Notes: generated by a model not told the origin, from the letters alone. 64,000 nucleotides of DNA from Duganella sp. Root336D2 (GCF_001425005.1 NZ_LMDB01000002.1:297916-361915); one strand, 5' to 3'; counted from the stretch's first letter, positions 30,247 to 40,400 are shown. A program made the numbers and translations.

Positions 30247-31401
30247 ATGAATCGATCTTCCCGCGTCCATGGCCTGGATACTTTGCGCGCGCTGGCCATC
30301 ATGCTGGTGTTTGCCAACCATTACATGTCCTTCGTCAGCCACGAGCCGACCTTCGGCTGGTTCAGCGAAATCGGCTGGGCCGGCGTGGACTTGTTCTTTG
30401 CGCTTTCCGGTTACCTGATTGGTAACCAGGTGTTTTCGGCCATGCGCGGGCCGGGCCTGTCGCTGCCGCATTTTTACGCGCGGCGTTTGCTGCGCACCTT
30501 GCCGGCTTACCTGGCGGTGCTGGCGCTGTACGCTTATTGGCCGTATTGGGCGGGCAATTCGCCGCATGCGCCGTGGTGGAAGTACCTGACCTTCACGCTG
30601 AATATCAACCTCAAGCCGGGGACGTTGTTTTCGCATGCATGGTCGCTGTGCGTGGAGGAGCAGTTCTACCTGCTGTTGCCGCCTATTGTGCTTGCCATCG
30701 CGGCGGTCACGCGGGCGGGCGCCTCCCGCAGGATCGCCCTGGTCCTTGGCTGGGCGGCGCTGTTGTCGGCCATTGCGGCGGGCATGTGGCTGCGGAACGG
30801 CTGGTGGCAGCCGGCCATGGACCTCGGCGAGCATGGTAGCCGCAGTTACTACACCCTGATCTACTACTCCACGCTGTCGCGCTTCGACGAACTGCTGGCC
30901 GGCGTTGCCTTGGCGATGCTGCGCAACTTCCACCCGGACCTGTGGCAGCGCCTGACCAGGCACGGAAACTGGATGCTGGCCGTCGGCGCAGCGCTGACGG
31001 CGCTGGTTTTCTGGTTGTTCCTCGAACACCACTTCAGCTGGGGCATGTCGGTCTTTGGCTATCCCTTCCTGGGCCTGGCCTTTGCGACCTTGCTGCTGGC
31101 CGCCCTGAGCGAAGGCTCGCTGCTGCACAGCACCCGTATTCCAGGCATGGGTGCGATTGCCGTCTGGTCTTATTCGATCTACCTGACCCACAAGCAGCTG
31201 TGCATCCTGCTGGCCGACCCCTGGGAGCCGGTCGACCTGGATTCGATCGCGCTCATGATCGCGGCCAGCGTCTTTGCCGGATGGCTGCTATATTTTGCGG
31301 TCGAAGCGCCGTTCATGCGTCTCCGCGAGCGCTTCATCCCGAATAACTTCAAACGGAGTTCGAATGAAGCGACTGTTGGCAGCGTCCCTGTTACTCCTTA
31401 G
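30247..31401 (+). CDS. Acyltransferase 3 (OafA/YrhL-type) membrane protein
   Basis: 384 residues with about ten hydrophobic segments. The family opening is present: SSRVHGLDTLRALAIMLVFA, then GVDLFFALSGYLIG, FYARRLLRTLPAYL, and the WSLCVEEQFYLLLP motif. Such inner-membrane enzymes O-acetylate sugars on lipopolysaccharide, exopolysaccharide or secondary metabolites. There is no C-terminal SGNH domain and no sugar gene cluster, so the acceptor is unknown. The 3' end overlaps the next gene by 38 bases, suggesting coupled translation. Confidence 0.92.
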   Translation: MNRSSRVHGLDTLRALAIMLVFANHYMSFVSHEPTFGWFSEIGWAGVDLFFALSGYLIGNQVFSAMRGPGLSLPHFYARRLLRTLPAYLAVLALYAYWPYWAGNSPHAPWWKYLTFTLNINLKPGTLFSHAWSLCVEEQFYLLLPPIVLAIAAVTRAGASRRIALVLGWAALLSAIAAGMWLRNGWWQPAMDLGEHGSRSYYTLIYYSTLSRFDELLAGVALAMLRNFHPDLWQRLTRHGNWMLAVGAALTALVFWLFLEHHFSWGMSVFGYPFLGLAFATLLLAALSEGSLLHSTRIPGMGAIAVWSYSIYLTHKQLCILLADPWEPVDLDSIALMIAASVFAGWLLYFAVEAPFMRLRERFIPNNFKRSSNEATVGSVPVTP

Positions 31402-32062
31402 CGCGCAAGCATTCGCGCAGCCCGCAGCCGGGCCTTTCGCGCGCATGGTGGTGATCCAGCCGAAGCCGGGCCAAAGTACGGCCTTCGAGCAGGGCTACCA
31501 GCGCCACCTCGAATGGCACAAAGGCGCCAACGACCGCTGGACCTGGTATGGCTGGTCCTTCGTACTTGGCGAGCGGCTTGGCATGTTCATGGATGGCACG
31601 TTCGGTCACGCTGCGGCGAATTTCGACGCGGCCGTGCAGCCTGCAGGCGATGCAGCCGACAATGCTGCCAACGTCGTGCCGCATGCCGATTTCCTGAGCC
31701 ATGGCGTATTCCGCCGGCTGGATACGGCCAGCGTCGGCCAGCCGCTGCCGGATGCTGCTCCCTTCCTGGCGATGGCTACCTACACAGTTGCTCCGGGGGA
31801 GGAGACGGCATTCGAGCGCCAGTTGGTGGCCGGCGCCACGGCGCCCGCGAACAGCGGACGGGCGGCGCCGAGGTTCACCTGGTACCGCTTGCAGATCGGG
31901 GGCGGCGGCGGCCAGTATGTGCTGATGCGCGCTGCGCCAAGCTTTGCCGCAGCGGCGGATTTGCCTGAAGTACTTCCGGCAGGGGCGAAAGCGCTGGTGC
32001 GCGCTGTCCGGACGGAATTGCTGCGCTACCGCGCCGACATGAGCTACATCCCTAAGGACTAG
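31364..32062 (+). CDS. Hypothetical exported protein
   Basis: 232 residues from the ATG at 31364, with CGGAG upstream, inside the 3' end of the acyltransferase gene. A signal peptide is clear (KRLLAASLLLLSAQAFAQ). The mature part seems to contain two related halves, each beginning with a short strand and a glutamate-rich helix (MVVIQPKPGQSTAFEQGYQR and MATYTVAPGEETAFERQLVA), which suggests a duplicated ferredoxin-like fold. No known family is recognised and no active-site motif stands out. Confidence 0.75.
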   Translation: MKRLLAASLLLLSAQAFAQPAAGPFARMVVIQPKPGQSTAFEQGYQRHLEWHKGANDRWTWYGWSFVLGERLGMFMDGTFGHAAANFDAAVQPAGDAADNAANVVPHADFLSHGVFRRLDTASVGQPLPDAAPFLAMATYTVAPGEETAFERQLVAGATAPANSGRAAPRFTWYRLQIGGGGGQYVLMRAAPSFAAAADLPEVLPAGAKALVRAVRTELLRYRADMSYIPKD

Positions 32063-32526
32063 CTGCGCATCTCGATGATGTTGTCGTTCCGGGCGTCCGT
32101 CAGGAAGGCAAACAGCGCGCGCACGCGGGCCGGGGCCTCATAGCCGTCCGTTGCCTCGATGGCGCGGCGCAGGCCGGGTGCGGCTTCGATGATGTGCGGA
32201 CTGCCGTACGCGCGAATCAGCAAGGCAGCCAATTGCGCCGCTTCGCGCTCGTGGTTCTGGCGCAGGCGGCGTTCGATCACGTCGATCAGCCCGCGCTGCA
32301 TGCGCGGAGTGGGATTCTCGATATGGGCAAACACCAGCGGCGTATTGGCGATCGCTTCGCACATGCGGCGCTCGATATCGTCGGCCTTGGTATCGGAGGG
32401 GATGTCGAAATACGCGCCAGCCCACCGGGTACGCGCGTACTGGTGGCCGGGCGGGAAGGAGTCGGCGGTGTCGAAGCCGAGCGCGTGGCTCAGCCTCTTC
32501 AGCCAATCAAGGATGATGGAGCTCAT
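32059..32526 (-). CDS. Hypothetical cytoplasmic protein
   Basis: 155 residues from the ATG at 32526; an in-frame ATG at 32535 is an alternative. There is no signal peptide or membrane segment. The sequence is mostly helical with a conserved-looking DDIERRMCEAIANTPLVFAHI and NHEREAAQLAALLIRAYGS. Family not recognised. Its stop overlaps the convergent exported-protein gene by four bases. Confidence 0.65.
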   Translation of the reverse strand: MSSIILDWLKRLSHALGFDTADSFPPGHQYARTRWAGAYFDIPSDTKADDIERRMCEAIANTPLVFAHIENPTPRMQRGLIDVIERRLRQNHEREAAQLAALLIRAYGSPHIIEAAPGLRRAIEATDGYEAPARVRALFAFLTDARNDNIIEMRS

Positions 32527-32570
32527 GGCGCACATTGTACCGCCACTGCCCAGGCGACGTGCGACCCTGC

Positions 32571-32579
32571 TGGTATACT
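32571..32579 (+). promoter_or_regulatory. Extended -10 promoter of the 32634 gene
   Basis: TGG directly followed by TATACT forms an extended -10 element, 54 bases before the ATG at 32634. The -35 region is weak. Confidence 0.45.
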
Positions 32580-32633
32580 GCCTGACCGTCCCTGAGTGCC
32601 AGCAAGTGATTGCATTGGCAATATGAAGAGAAA

Positions 32634-33683
32634 ATGAAGAACAGCCAGCTTGACCCGCTTGGTCCTATATGGACAGGCACCGCCACCGCCATCGCTGCGC
32701 TCTACGGCCTCTGGCCCGCCATGGACTGGCTTCGCGGGCCGGGGCAGCAAGGCGAGAAATGGTTTGTGCTCATGTTCCTGGGACCGATCATGTTCTTTGT
32801 CGTGACGCTTCCCGCCACTGCGATTCTTTGCATCATCTACAAGCGGATAGAAGAGGCGGGCAGGTACGTCGCCTCTCTGGTGCTGGTCAGCTTGTTCCTT
32901 GTCTTTGCGGGAGTGCCGGGGCTGCTAGGGCTGTCGGTGATCGCCGTCACCTTCCTTCTTGCATGGTCAACTGCGCGCAAAGATCAAAGGATTGCGCAAG
33001 AGCGTGATGACTTCGAGAGCGAAGGGGAACCACGCGAAGTTGAGATCAGCCCCGATTTTCTGGCGTCCTTCCCGGACCCATTGTGGAGCAGGTTTGACCT
33101 GGATGGTTGCAAAGCATTGTGGGCGATCGAAGGCGAACAGGATGGTGCACCCTACATGATCGTTGAAATAAGCCATGACCAGTTTGGCCTGATGGCTAGC
33201 GAGCACTCCACATCGACGACCACATTCTTCCTTGCCACCATACCCGCGTGGATTAGCGGTCGGCAGGTGACGTGGCGCCCCCCTGGCTACCACGCCTGGG
33301 CCGACAAAAAGTATGTCTACCTGGCCATGCCGTGCAAACAAGCCATGCCATCCAGCTGGAAGGCAACGCTGGCCAGTGCATTCCGCACGGCGGGCTCCCT
33401 CCAGCAAGCCAGTGCTGAAGCAGGGCGGCCACGTGCTGGATCCCGTCCCTATCGCGCCGTTGGCGGGGGCTTTGCAGTCCAGGCCTTGCGCTGCGCGATG
33501 TTGCTGGTATTTGCTTCATTCTTACTGTGGGGCGGGCTTGCTCCAATACTGGGACTGGTGGAGTTTTCGGCGGAATCTGTCAAGGTGGTGCCGGTGGCCT
33601 TCCTGGGGAGCCTGTTCTGCTTTGGTGGCGCCGGCTACTTTGGCTTACGGGCCCGCACCTGCTGGCTGCACGCATCCGGCTGA
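32634..33683 (+). CDS. Hypothetical multi-pass membrane protein
   Basis: 349 residues from the ATG at 32634 (GAAGAGAAA upstream). Three hydrophobic segments lie in the first 115 residues (WFVLMFLGPIMFFVVTLPAT and LVLVSLFLVFAGVPGLLGL among them), then a soluble region of about 150 residues, and two more helices near the C-terminus (AMLLVFASFLLWGGLAPIL; VPVAFLGSLFCFGGAGYFG). No recognised domain. Base composition is slightly lower in GC than flanking genes. Monocistronic. Confidence 0.75.
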   Translation: MKNSQLDPLGPIWTGTATAIAALYGLWPAMDWLRGPGQQGEKWFVLMFLGPIMFFVVTLPATAILCIIYKRIEEAGRYVASLVLVSLFLVFAGVPGLLGLSVIAVTFLLAWSTARKDQRIAQERDDFESEGEPREVEISPDFLASFPDPLWSRFDLDGCKALWAIEGEQDGAPYMIVEISHDQFGLMASEHSTSTTTFFLATIPAWISGRQVTWRPPGYHAWADKKYVYLAMPCKQAMPSSWKATLASAFRTAGSLQQASAEAGRPRAGSRPYRAVGGGFAVQALRCAMLLVFASFLLWGGLAPILGLVEFSAESVKVVPVAFLGSLFCFGGAGYFGLRARTCWLHASG

Positions 33684-33716
33684 CGATACTGCTGGCGGCC
33701 CTGGTGCCGCCAGCCC

Positions 33717-34586
33717 TTACACAGTGTGCGCTTCCTCGCCGAGGCGTCCGCCCCGGAAGTCCTCGACGGCCTGGAAGATCTCGGCCTGCGAGTTCATCAC
33801 GAATGGGCCGTACTGCACGATCGGCTCATTCAGCGGCTTGCCCGACAACAGGATGAAACGGCTGTCAGGGCCAGCCTTGATGGTCACGCCATCGGCGCCT
33901 GCGTTGTTGGCCAGGATCGCCATGCTCTGCGCAGGAACCGCCTTGCCATCCACCGTGACCTCGCCGCGATAGGTGTAGATGAAGGCGTTATGGCCTGCGC
34001 GGATCGCCTGGTTGAATGCTTCGCCGGCAGGCAGTTCCACGTCGATGTACAGCGGTTCCGTCACTTCGCGCTGCACAGCGCCCGCCACGCCCTGGCTTTC
34101 ACCGGCGATGACACGTACCGTGGCACCGTTTTCGGTCTTCACGACCGGGATTTCATCGGCCTGGAAGTCCTTGTACCAAGGCTGCTGCATCTTGTCCTTG
34201 GCGGGCAGGTTAAGCCACAGCTGGAAGCCTTCCATCAACCCTTCCGCCTGTTCCGGCATTTCTGAGTGGATCACGCCGCGGCCGGCCGTCATCCACTGCA
34301 CGCCGCCGCTGGCCAGCAAACCTTCATTGCCGGCGCTGTCGCGGTGCCGCATGCGGCCAGTCAGCATATAGGTGACCGTTTCAAAGCCGCGGTGTGGGTG
34401 GTCGGGGAAGCCGGCGATGTAATCGTTGGCTTGCTCCGAGCCGAAATTGTCCAGCATCAGGAACGGGTCGAGGCGACGCTGCAGCGGCTGGGTCAACACG
34501 CGGTTGATTTTCACGCCAGCGCCATCCATCACGGCCTGGCCGCGGATAATCCGTTCCACTGTGCGGGTTTGGGCGATGTTGTCCAT
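33717..34586 (-). CDS. Pirin-family protein
   Basis: 289 residues, usual length, bicupin fold. The metal-binding motif is H63-P-H65-R in GFPDHPHRGFETVTY, with a further histidine and glutamate in GVIHSEMPEQAEG. Pirins are Fe-binding cytoplasmic proteins; some have quercetin dioxygenase activity and others regulate metabolism. The gene lies 17 bases downstream of azoR on the same strand, an arrangement frequent in proteobacteria, and is presumably under the divergent LysR regulator. Confidence 0.94.
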   Translation of the reverse strand: MDNIAQTRTVERIIRGQAVMDGAGVKINRVLTQPLQRRLDPFLMLDNFGSEQANDYIAGFPDHPHRGFETVTYMLTGRMRHRDSAGNEGLLASGGVQWMTAGRGVIHSEMPEQAEGLMEGFQLWLNLPAKDKMQQPWYKDFQADEIPVVKTENGATVRVIAGESQGVAGAVQREVTEPLYIDVELPAGEAFNQAIRAGHNAFIYTYRGEVTVDGKAVPAQSMAILANNAGADGVTIKAGPDSRFILLSGKPLNEPIVQYGPFVMNSQAEIFQAVEDFRGGRLGEEAHTV

Positions 34587-34603
34587 TTTTTTTCCTTTGT
34601 CAG

Positions 34604-35203
34604 TTATGCCAGCAGTTCTTCAACGCGTGCATCGGCAGCAGCTTTCTGCTGTGCGGCCACTTCCGGGCCGTAGCCCTGGCCTTCGATGAATACGTACTCC
34701 ACGTCGGTCAGGCCGATGAATGCCAGGAACATCTTCAGGTGCGGGAACTGGGTATCAGTTGGCGCATCTTTGTGCATGCCGCCGCGCGAGGTGGCGACAT
34801 AGACTTTTTTACCTTGCAGCAGGCCGAGCGGACCGTTTTCGGTGTACTTGAAGGTGACACCGGCGCGGGCAATCGCGTCGAACCAGGATTTCAGTTGCAC
34901 CGTGATGCCGAAGTTGTACATCGGTGCGCCGAGCACGATCACGTCAGCAGCCTGCACCTGGGCGATCAGCGCATCATCCAGGGCCACGCGTGCAGCTTGT
35001 TCCGCGCTGCGTTGGCCGGCTGGGGTGAACAGGGCCTGCAGGGTGGATTCGTCCAGCACTGGATGCGGGTTGGCAGCCAGGTCGCGCACTTCGACGCTGG
35101 CGCCCGGATTGGCAGCCAGCAGCTTGTTCACGATATTGCTTGCTACGCGGGACGATTCGGAACCGGAGCTTTTTGCGCTGGAGTTGATTTGCAGGATGTT
35201 CAT
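34604..35203 (-). CDS. azoR: FMN-dependent NADH-azoreductase AzoR
   Basis: 199 residues, matching the family length. The flavodoxin-fold motifs are present: [20 protein letters not shown] for phosphate binding, [20 protein letters not shown], and [10 protein letters not shown]. AzoR reduces azo dyes and quinones with NADH, using FMN as a homodimer, and helps against electrophile and thiol stress. It heads the azoR-pirin operon and is divergent from the LysR gene; AAGGAAG precedes its ATG. Confidence 0.95.
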   Translation of the reverse strand: MNILQINSSAKSSGSESSRVASNIVNKLLAANPGASVEVRDLAANPHPVLDESTLQALFTPAGQRSAEQAARVALDDALIAQVQAADVIVLGAPMYNFGITVQLKSWFDAIARAGVTFKYTENGPLGLLQGKKVYVATSRGGMHKDAPTDTQFPHLKMFLAFIGLTDVEYVFIEGQGYGPEVAAQQKAAADARVEELLA

Positions 35204-35247
35204 AGTGTACTTCCTTTCGGTATTCGGTTTAGTGCTGCGATGGAGTA

Positions 35248-35313
35248 ACTATAGCGGTTCCATATTTGATCCAGAAGCCGTTAAAATGGATAACATTGTT
35301 CCATCAGTGGAAC
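35248..35313. promoter_or_regulatory. azoR/lysR intergenic control region
   Basis: On the minus strand a TATAGT -10 lies at 35248-35253 for azoR. A perfect inverted repeat GTTCCA-TCAG-TGGAAC is at 35298-35313, just before the LysR gene, and related TTCCAT and ATGGA half-sites occur at 35257 and 35286. These are the probable LysR binding sites. Confidence 0.55.
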
Positions 35314-35326
35314 GGGGAGCCGTGAA

Positions 35327-36256
35327 ATGACCGAAATTGACCCCAGCGACTTGCTGTTATTCGCCCGAATCGTGGAATTTGGCAGCTTGAGCCAGGTTTC
35401 CGAGCGCCTGCAATTGCCAAAATCGACAGTTTCCCGCCGCCTGACCCAGCTCGAGGCCCGGTTGGGCGAACGGTTGCTGACCCGTACCACCCGCAAGCTG
35501 GTGCTGACCGAATTTGGCGCCAGCCTGCTGGAACACGCGCGCCGGGTGGCAGAGGAAACCGAAGCTGCCGGCGCACTGGCGCAGCATCGCCAACAGGCGC
35601 CCAGCGGCCTGCTGCGAGTTTCGATGCCGGCCGATTTCGCCAACGTCTACCTGGCGACGATTCTGCCGGCCTTCATGGCCAAGTACCCGGGCATCAAGCT
35701 TGAGCTGGATTTGTCGCCGCGCCGGGTCGACCTGGTGGCGGAGAATTTCGACATCGCGATTCGTATGGGGGCATTGCCGGACGACGCCACGCTGGCAGCG
35801 CGCAAGGTGCTGATCTCATCCTGGGGCCTGTACGCCGCGCCGTCCTACACCGGGCTGCATGGCCTGCCGGAACACCCGGACGACCTGTTCAAGCATGAGT
35901 TGCTCAGCTTGCGGCCCATGGCCAATGGCCTGGTGCGTTGGTCGCTCACGCGCGGCAAGAACACCTGGGAGCGTGACTTGCCCGTACGCCTGATGGCCAA
36001 TTCGCCGGAGCTGCTGACGCGCATGGCCGCCACCGGCTTGGGTATCGCGACCTGCACCACGCAGTTCGCGGCGCCGCTGGTAGCACGCGGCGAACTGGTA
36101 CGCGTGCTGCCTGACTGGTGCTTCCCGGCGGTGACCGGCTGGGCTGTTTTCCCAGGCAGGCGCCTGATGCCGGCCAAGACGCGGGTCTTCCTGGATACGT
36201 TGGAAGCCAATTTCGCCAACCAGGCGCCTGCCAATTTCGCAGCAACTACTCTATGA
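35327..36256 (+). CDS. LysR-family transcriptional regulator
   Basis: 309 residues. The N-terminal helix-turn-helix is typical: LLLFARIVEFGSLSQVSERL, then QLPKSTVSRRLTQLEARLGE, RLLTRTTRKLVLTEFG. The effector domain begins PSGLLRVSMPADFANVYLAT and resembles the CrgA/DmlR branch. It is divergent from azoR-pirin and most likely controls that operon in response to a quinone or electrophile; the inducer is not deducible. Confidence 0.94.
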   Translation: MTEIDPSDLLLFARIVEFGSLSQVSERLQLPKSTVSRRLTQLEARLGERLLTRTTRKLVLTEFGASLLEHARRVAEETEAAGALAQHRQQAPSGLLRVSMPADFANVYLATILPAFMAKYPGIKLELDLSPRRVDLVAENFDIAIRMGALPDDATLAARKVLISSWGLYAAPSYTGLHGLPEHPDDLFKHELLSLRPMANGLVRWSLTRGKNTWERDLPVRLMANSPELLTRMAATGLGIATCTTQFAAPLVARGELVRVLPDWCFPAVTGWAVFPGRRLMPAKTRVFLDTLEANFANQAPANFAATTL

Positions 36257-36330
36257 GTGGTAAATTTATCTACATAGGCGACATCGAAGTGCAGGATTGC
36301 CAGTGTCACCAGCGCTGAAAGGACCGAGTA

Positions 36331-36793
36331 ATGGCCAGTGAATACGCAACGCAGTTGTTTGCCGCAAGAGATGAGGGACGCTTCGCAGGGCTTGTGCGTT
36401 GATTTCTGCGCGGCTCGATCTTGGTGGGCGCATTCTGATTCAAGAATATAGCGCGCAGCGAGACGGCAAGCCTTGGCTCAAGGCTCATGCGGTCATTACG
36501 GTTGACGAGCAAACCTCAGGGCTTGGTCTTTTCTGGTTCGACAGCCTGGGATTCGTTCCCGCTGTGCCGGCGCCGGGCGAGTGGGATGAGCGCGCACTGC
36601 GGTTTGTGCGTACATCGTCGCGCGGGCAGACGCGTCACACCTATATGCCAACCGTCCAGCATCGTATGAGCTGGCATTGGAGAGTTCCGTTAACTCCGGC
36701 GATAGCTGGGTGCCTGTGATGGTGGGGCGCTATTCGCGCGTGGGTAGGCAAACCTCGATTTCGCCAACATGTGGCTTCATGGCCCGCTCATAA
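36331..36793 (+). pseudogene. Decayed DUF1579-like gene
   Basis: Three pieces in different frames together resemble one DUF1579-type protein. A start MASEYATQLFAARDEGRF (36331-36402) ends in an early stop. A long middle part (36405-36660) reads ARLDLGGRILIQEY and LGLFWFDSLGFVP, then FVRTSSRGQTRHTYMP. The expected end, YELALESSVNSGDSWVPVM, appears only in another frame from 36665. At least one frameshift near 36640-36665 and a deletion or second shift near 36400 are needed. It should not make a functional protein. Confidence 0.6.
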
Positions 36794-37015
36794 GCACTGG
36801 CCTGCCGCCCGTCCAGACCCGCCATAAATGCCCATATCAGAGACCGTAACTAATGCTAGTTAGGTCGTATTGACGGCAGTTCCTGTCACTTTCGGTATCG
36901 TTCGCAGAAGGTTGTTGCGCAAAATTATTGCAGAAGTGCAGCATTGGTATATATTTTTGTAATTGAATATATGCTAAAATTCTGCCCTTTTCGATAATTT
37001 ATTAGGGTCAGAATT
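36794..37015. other. AT-rich non-coding stretch before the giant operon
   Basis: No gene is visible. The stretch becomes markedly AT-rich from 36920. It contains an inverted repeat: AAAATTCTGCCC (36976-36987) against GGGTCAGAATTTT (37005-37017), matching except for one missing base, around a 17-base AT-rich loop. The right arm includes the likely start codon of the next gene. Confidence 0.5.
36972..36980 (+). promoter_or_regulatory. Extended -10 promoter of the giant-protein operon
   Basis: TGC followed by TAAAAT (36975-36980) is an extended -10. Transcription would start near 36987, leaving about 29 bases before the TTG at 37016, with AGGG eight bases upstream of that codon. No good -35 is present. 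Confidence 0.45.
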
Positions 37016-37417
37016 TTGCGCCGCCTTATCTGTCTGCTGCTTTCCATGTTTGCAATTCAAGCGCAAGCGAGCAACTGCGCGCTTGACGGCATCAAGCTGT
37101 TGGCGCTGGGCGCGGAAGATGGCCGCATCGTTCTGCAGATGCCTGACCGGGCGTTGCAGGAGGTGGCGGTGGGCGATGTGGTGCCTGGCACCGAGGCGCG
37201 GCTGACCAAGTTATTACAGTCGGCGGCGGTGTTCGAACTGCCGGGCGCGCAGGGTGGGGAAGGGCAGACCGTTCGGTTGCTTAAGAGCGGTGCGGTGCAG
37301 TGCTTCAAGGTAAGCGACGAGAAAAAAACCTTGCGCCGGGCACCGATGAAAATGGACGTCTTCCAGGTAGGTGAGCCAGCAAAAGGCGCATCCCAATCCG
37401 GCAAGAAACAAGACTGA
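37016..37417 (+). CDS. Small exported protein, first gene of the giant operon
   Basis: 133 residues if read from the TTG at 37016, which is needed for a complete signal peptide (RRLICLLLSMFAIQAQA); the next ATG at 37043 would cut the signal. The mature part contains strand-rich DGRIVLQMPDRALQEVAVGD and VVPGTEARLTKLLQSAAVFE, loosely like the small beta domains of PilP/GspC proteins, and ends in a basic tail. Two cysteines lie at NCALDG and VQCFKV. It ends 12 bases before the giant gene, so they are co-transcribed. I infer an accessory factor for that protein. Confidence 0.65.
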   Translation: MRRLICLLLSMFAIQAQASNCALDGIKLLALGAEDGRIVLQMPDRALQEVAVGDVVPGTEARLTKLLQSAAVFELPGAQGGEGQTVRLLKSGAVQCFKVSDEKKTLRRAPMKMDVFQVGEPAKGASQSGKKQD

Positions 37418-37429
37418 TCGGATTAGGGC

Positions 37430-40400
37430 ATGCGTATGTTTACTTCGGTAAAGAAGATTTGTCGCGCCTGGCTGCTGCTGGCGCTTGCGTTCACGGTGTG
37501 CGGTACAGCGTGGGCTGACTTCCCCGCTGTGAAAGCATTCCCCCATACGGGAGTCTTCAGGCCGCAACTGGTGCGCATCAAGCACGACGTGGCAGTCATC
37601 TCGATGGATGGCAATTACAACCGGGACCTGGCTGACGGTGGCGTCAATATCGAGCCGCGTACCGAAATCGCCAAGGAATTCCTGCGTACGCATGCCGACA
37701 AATACGACTTTATCGTCGTCTTCAGTAATTTCGAATACAACACCAAAGATGCGCTGGCATTCCACATCGGGGTCCAGAACAAGGTTGGCGGCCTGGGCCT
37801 TGAAGCCTTCGATAACACGGCGGAGTTCGGCAGCCGTGGCAAGCTGCTTGGCTACATCGATATGGCCGCGCTGTCGCGCTATAACCTGAATCCCTACAGC
37901 ACCGGCTTTGACCGCGTGCTGCAAGTGTTTGCCCACGAATTCCTGCACCAGTGGGGCAGCCACGTCAAAGTGCGCGGTCCCGATGGAAAGCCAAGCGATG
38001 TGCTGCTTGGCCGTGACGGTGCGCACTGGAGCTTCCTGCTGGATAGTGGTGCTTCCGTCGAATTCGGCAACCAGTGGCAGGACAATGGCAATGGCACGTT
38101 TACTTCGGTCGCCGGCCAGCAGTTCTTCAGTCCGCTGGACCTGTACTTGATGGGCATGCTGAAAAAGGAGGAGGTGCCTCCCTTCTTCCTGATCGATAGC
38201 CCCGCTGTCGACAAGAAGCGGCTGCCGGAAAACGGCGTCACTATCAGCGGCAGTCGCCGCAACCTCTCCATCGATGATGTCATCGCGGTCGAAGGGCCGC
38301 GTACCCCAGACGCCGAGCACGCCCAGAAGGAATTCCGTCTGGGCTTTGTGCTGTTAACGCGTCCGGGTGAGAAGGTCAGCGATGAAGTGCTGGCAAACCT
38401 CGGCGCCGTGCGCACTGCGATTACTACCCGCTTGTCGGTGTTGACCGGTGGCCGTGCACTGGTGCAGAGCTATCTTGAGCCGAAGGTCGAAGTTGCTGGC
38501 CCGGGGACGCCGCCGGATACCGGTCCAGTGCGCATTAGCGCCAGTACGCACGACGGCCTGCTGTGGCTGCGAAAGCAGAGCAGTGGCGGCCCATGGCGGG
38601 ACAATCCGATGACTGCCGTGCGCGACACGACTGTCGTGCTCGATACGATCATTGACGCCGACGGCGTCGAGTTCAATAAGACATCGGGCTTGCAGTGGCT
38701 GCGCACACAGGCGAACAGCAACACCGACTACCAGGCCCGGACTATTCGGGCTTTGATGCGTTATAAAATCAACGCCGATGATGCGGCAGCCAAGTTGGCC
38801 ACTGCCCAAAATGCGGACGGCGGTTGGGGTGTCGCGCCGGGCTACCAGAGTAATGCACTTGATACGGCGCTGGCCTTGCTGGCGCTGCAGCCATTTGATA
38901 CCAGCCTGGCAGCAGGCAGGCTGGCGCCGGCGGCCTCCTATCTTGCGGCCCGCCAGAATCCGGACGGCGGCTGGGGCAACCTGAACGGAGGCGTTTCGCG
39001 TACCTACGCATCTGCCATTGTGGTCCAGGCAATGGCCGGGAGAGTGCAGGGCGGCGACTTGCTGAACAAGGCGAAGGCATTTCTCGCCAGCCGGCAAAAT
39101 CCCGATGGTGGTTTTGGCGACAGTCCAAGCACCGTGCATGACACTGTAAACGTGATGCAGGCGCTGCTGGCGCAAAATGGACTCAGTGCGGTGCGCAGTG
39201 GGGATGCGATTGCCTACGTGTCGTCGTCGCAGCGGACCGATGGCAGTTGGGACGGCAGTGCCTATTCCACTGCACTGGCCGTGCGCTTGCTGAAAAGCTC
39301 CGGCCTGTTCAACTGGACTACGGCCGGCATGCAGGCCGCGCCTGCGGCGCCGACTGATGGCCAGTCGGTCATCCTGTCATTCAAAGTCAGTAATACCGGA
39401 ACGACGTCCGCGCCTGCGGGCGTTGCGCGTTTGTACGATGGCGACCCCGCCACTGGCGGCGTGTCGGTTGGTAACGATATCGCAATCCCGCCGCTGGCAA
39501 TTGGCGGCAGCGTTGAACTGCAGCAGGTCTGGAGCACGTTTAATAAAGAGGGTACCCATCAGCTGGTGCTGGTGGTCGATCCATCCGGCAAAGTCACGGA
39601 ATCGAGCAAGTCCGACAATGAAGCCAGGATTGCTGTCACCGTCAAGACGGCACCGGCTGGCACCGAACTGCTGCTGAATGCCAGCGATATCACCGTCACC
39701 CCGGCCAAGCCAGCCAAGCTGCCGACAGTGCTGGGCGTGTCTGCGCTGATCAGTAACATCGGCAAAACCGATGCCAAGGACGTACGCGTGGTGTTGATGC
39801 AAGGGCAGGGTACTGCCGCGCGCATCGTGGCTGAGAAACAGCTCAACATGCTGGGGCGTACCCAGCAGGTAGTCAATTTCAGTACGACGATCAGCCAGTC
39901 CGGCGCTTACGATTACACGGTTGTGATCGACCCGGATAACCGGATTTCAGAGCAGGACAAGGCCAACAACAGCGCAGGAGCCCATGTGGAAACCGCCGCT
40001 GCGCTGGACCTCGAAGTTACGCAGCAAGACGTGTCAATCTTGAGCAGCCCGGTCTACCTTGGTTCGGACGCCAACTTCAAGATCAAGCTGCGCAATGCGG
40101 GTACGCAGGATAGCCCGCCATTCAAGGTGCGCTATACGGTCTCGGATGGCACGAATTCGGTTGAAGCTGCCGTCAGGACGCTGCAGCTTGCCAGCGGCAT
40201 GAGCACCGAAGAAGACCTGGTGTGGCGCACCACCATGGGGGGTGACCTGACCATGACGGTCGAAATCGATCCCGATAGCGTTCTTGCCGAAAGTGATCGC
40301 AGCAATAATGCTGCGGGGTTCTCATTCCGTGCGCTTGTAGCCAACGGCTCCAACCTGGCGATCAGCTTCAAGGAATTGACGGTTAAGCCGGCACCGGTAC

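Noticed and set aside
36253..36318. A 21-codon frame overlapping the LysR stop (begins MSGKFIYIGD).
   Set aside because: It has no binding site, no recognisable family and lies upstream of a decayed gene; too short to support as a gene.
37016..37417. PilP/GspC identity for the small protein before the giant gene.
   Set aside because: Only a loose strand-pattern similarity; no pilus or type II secretion genes are nearby.
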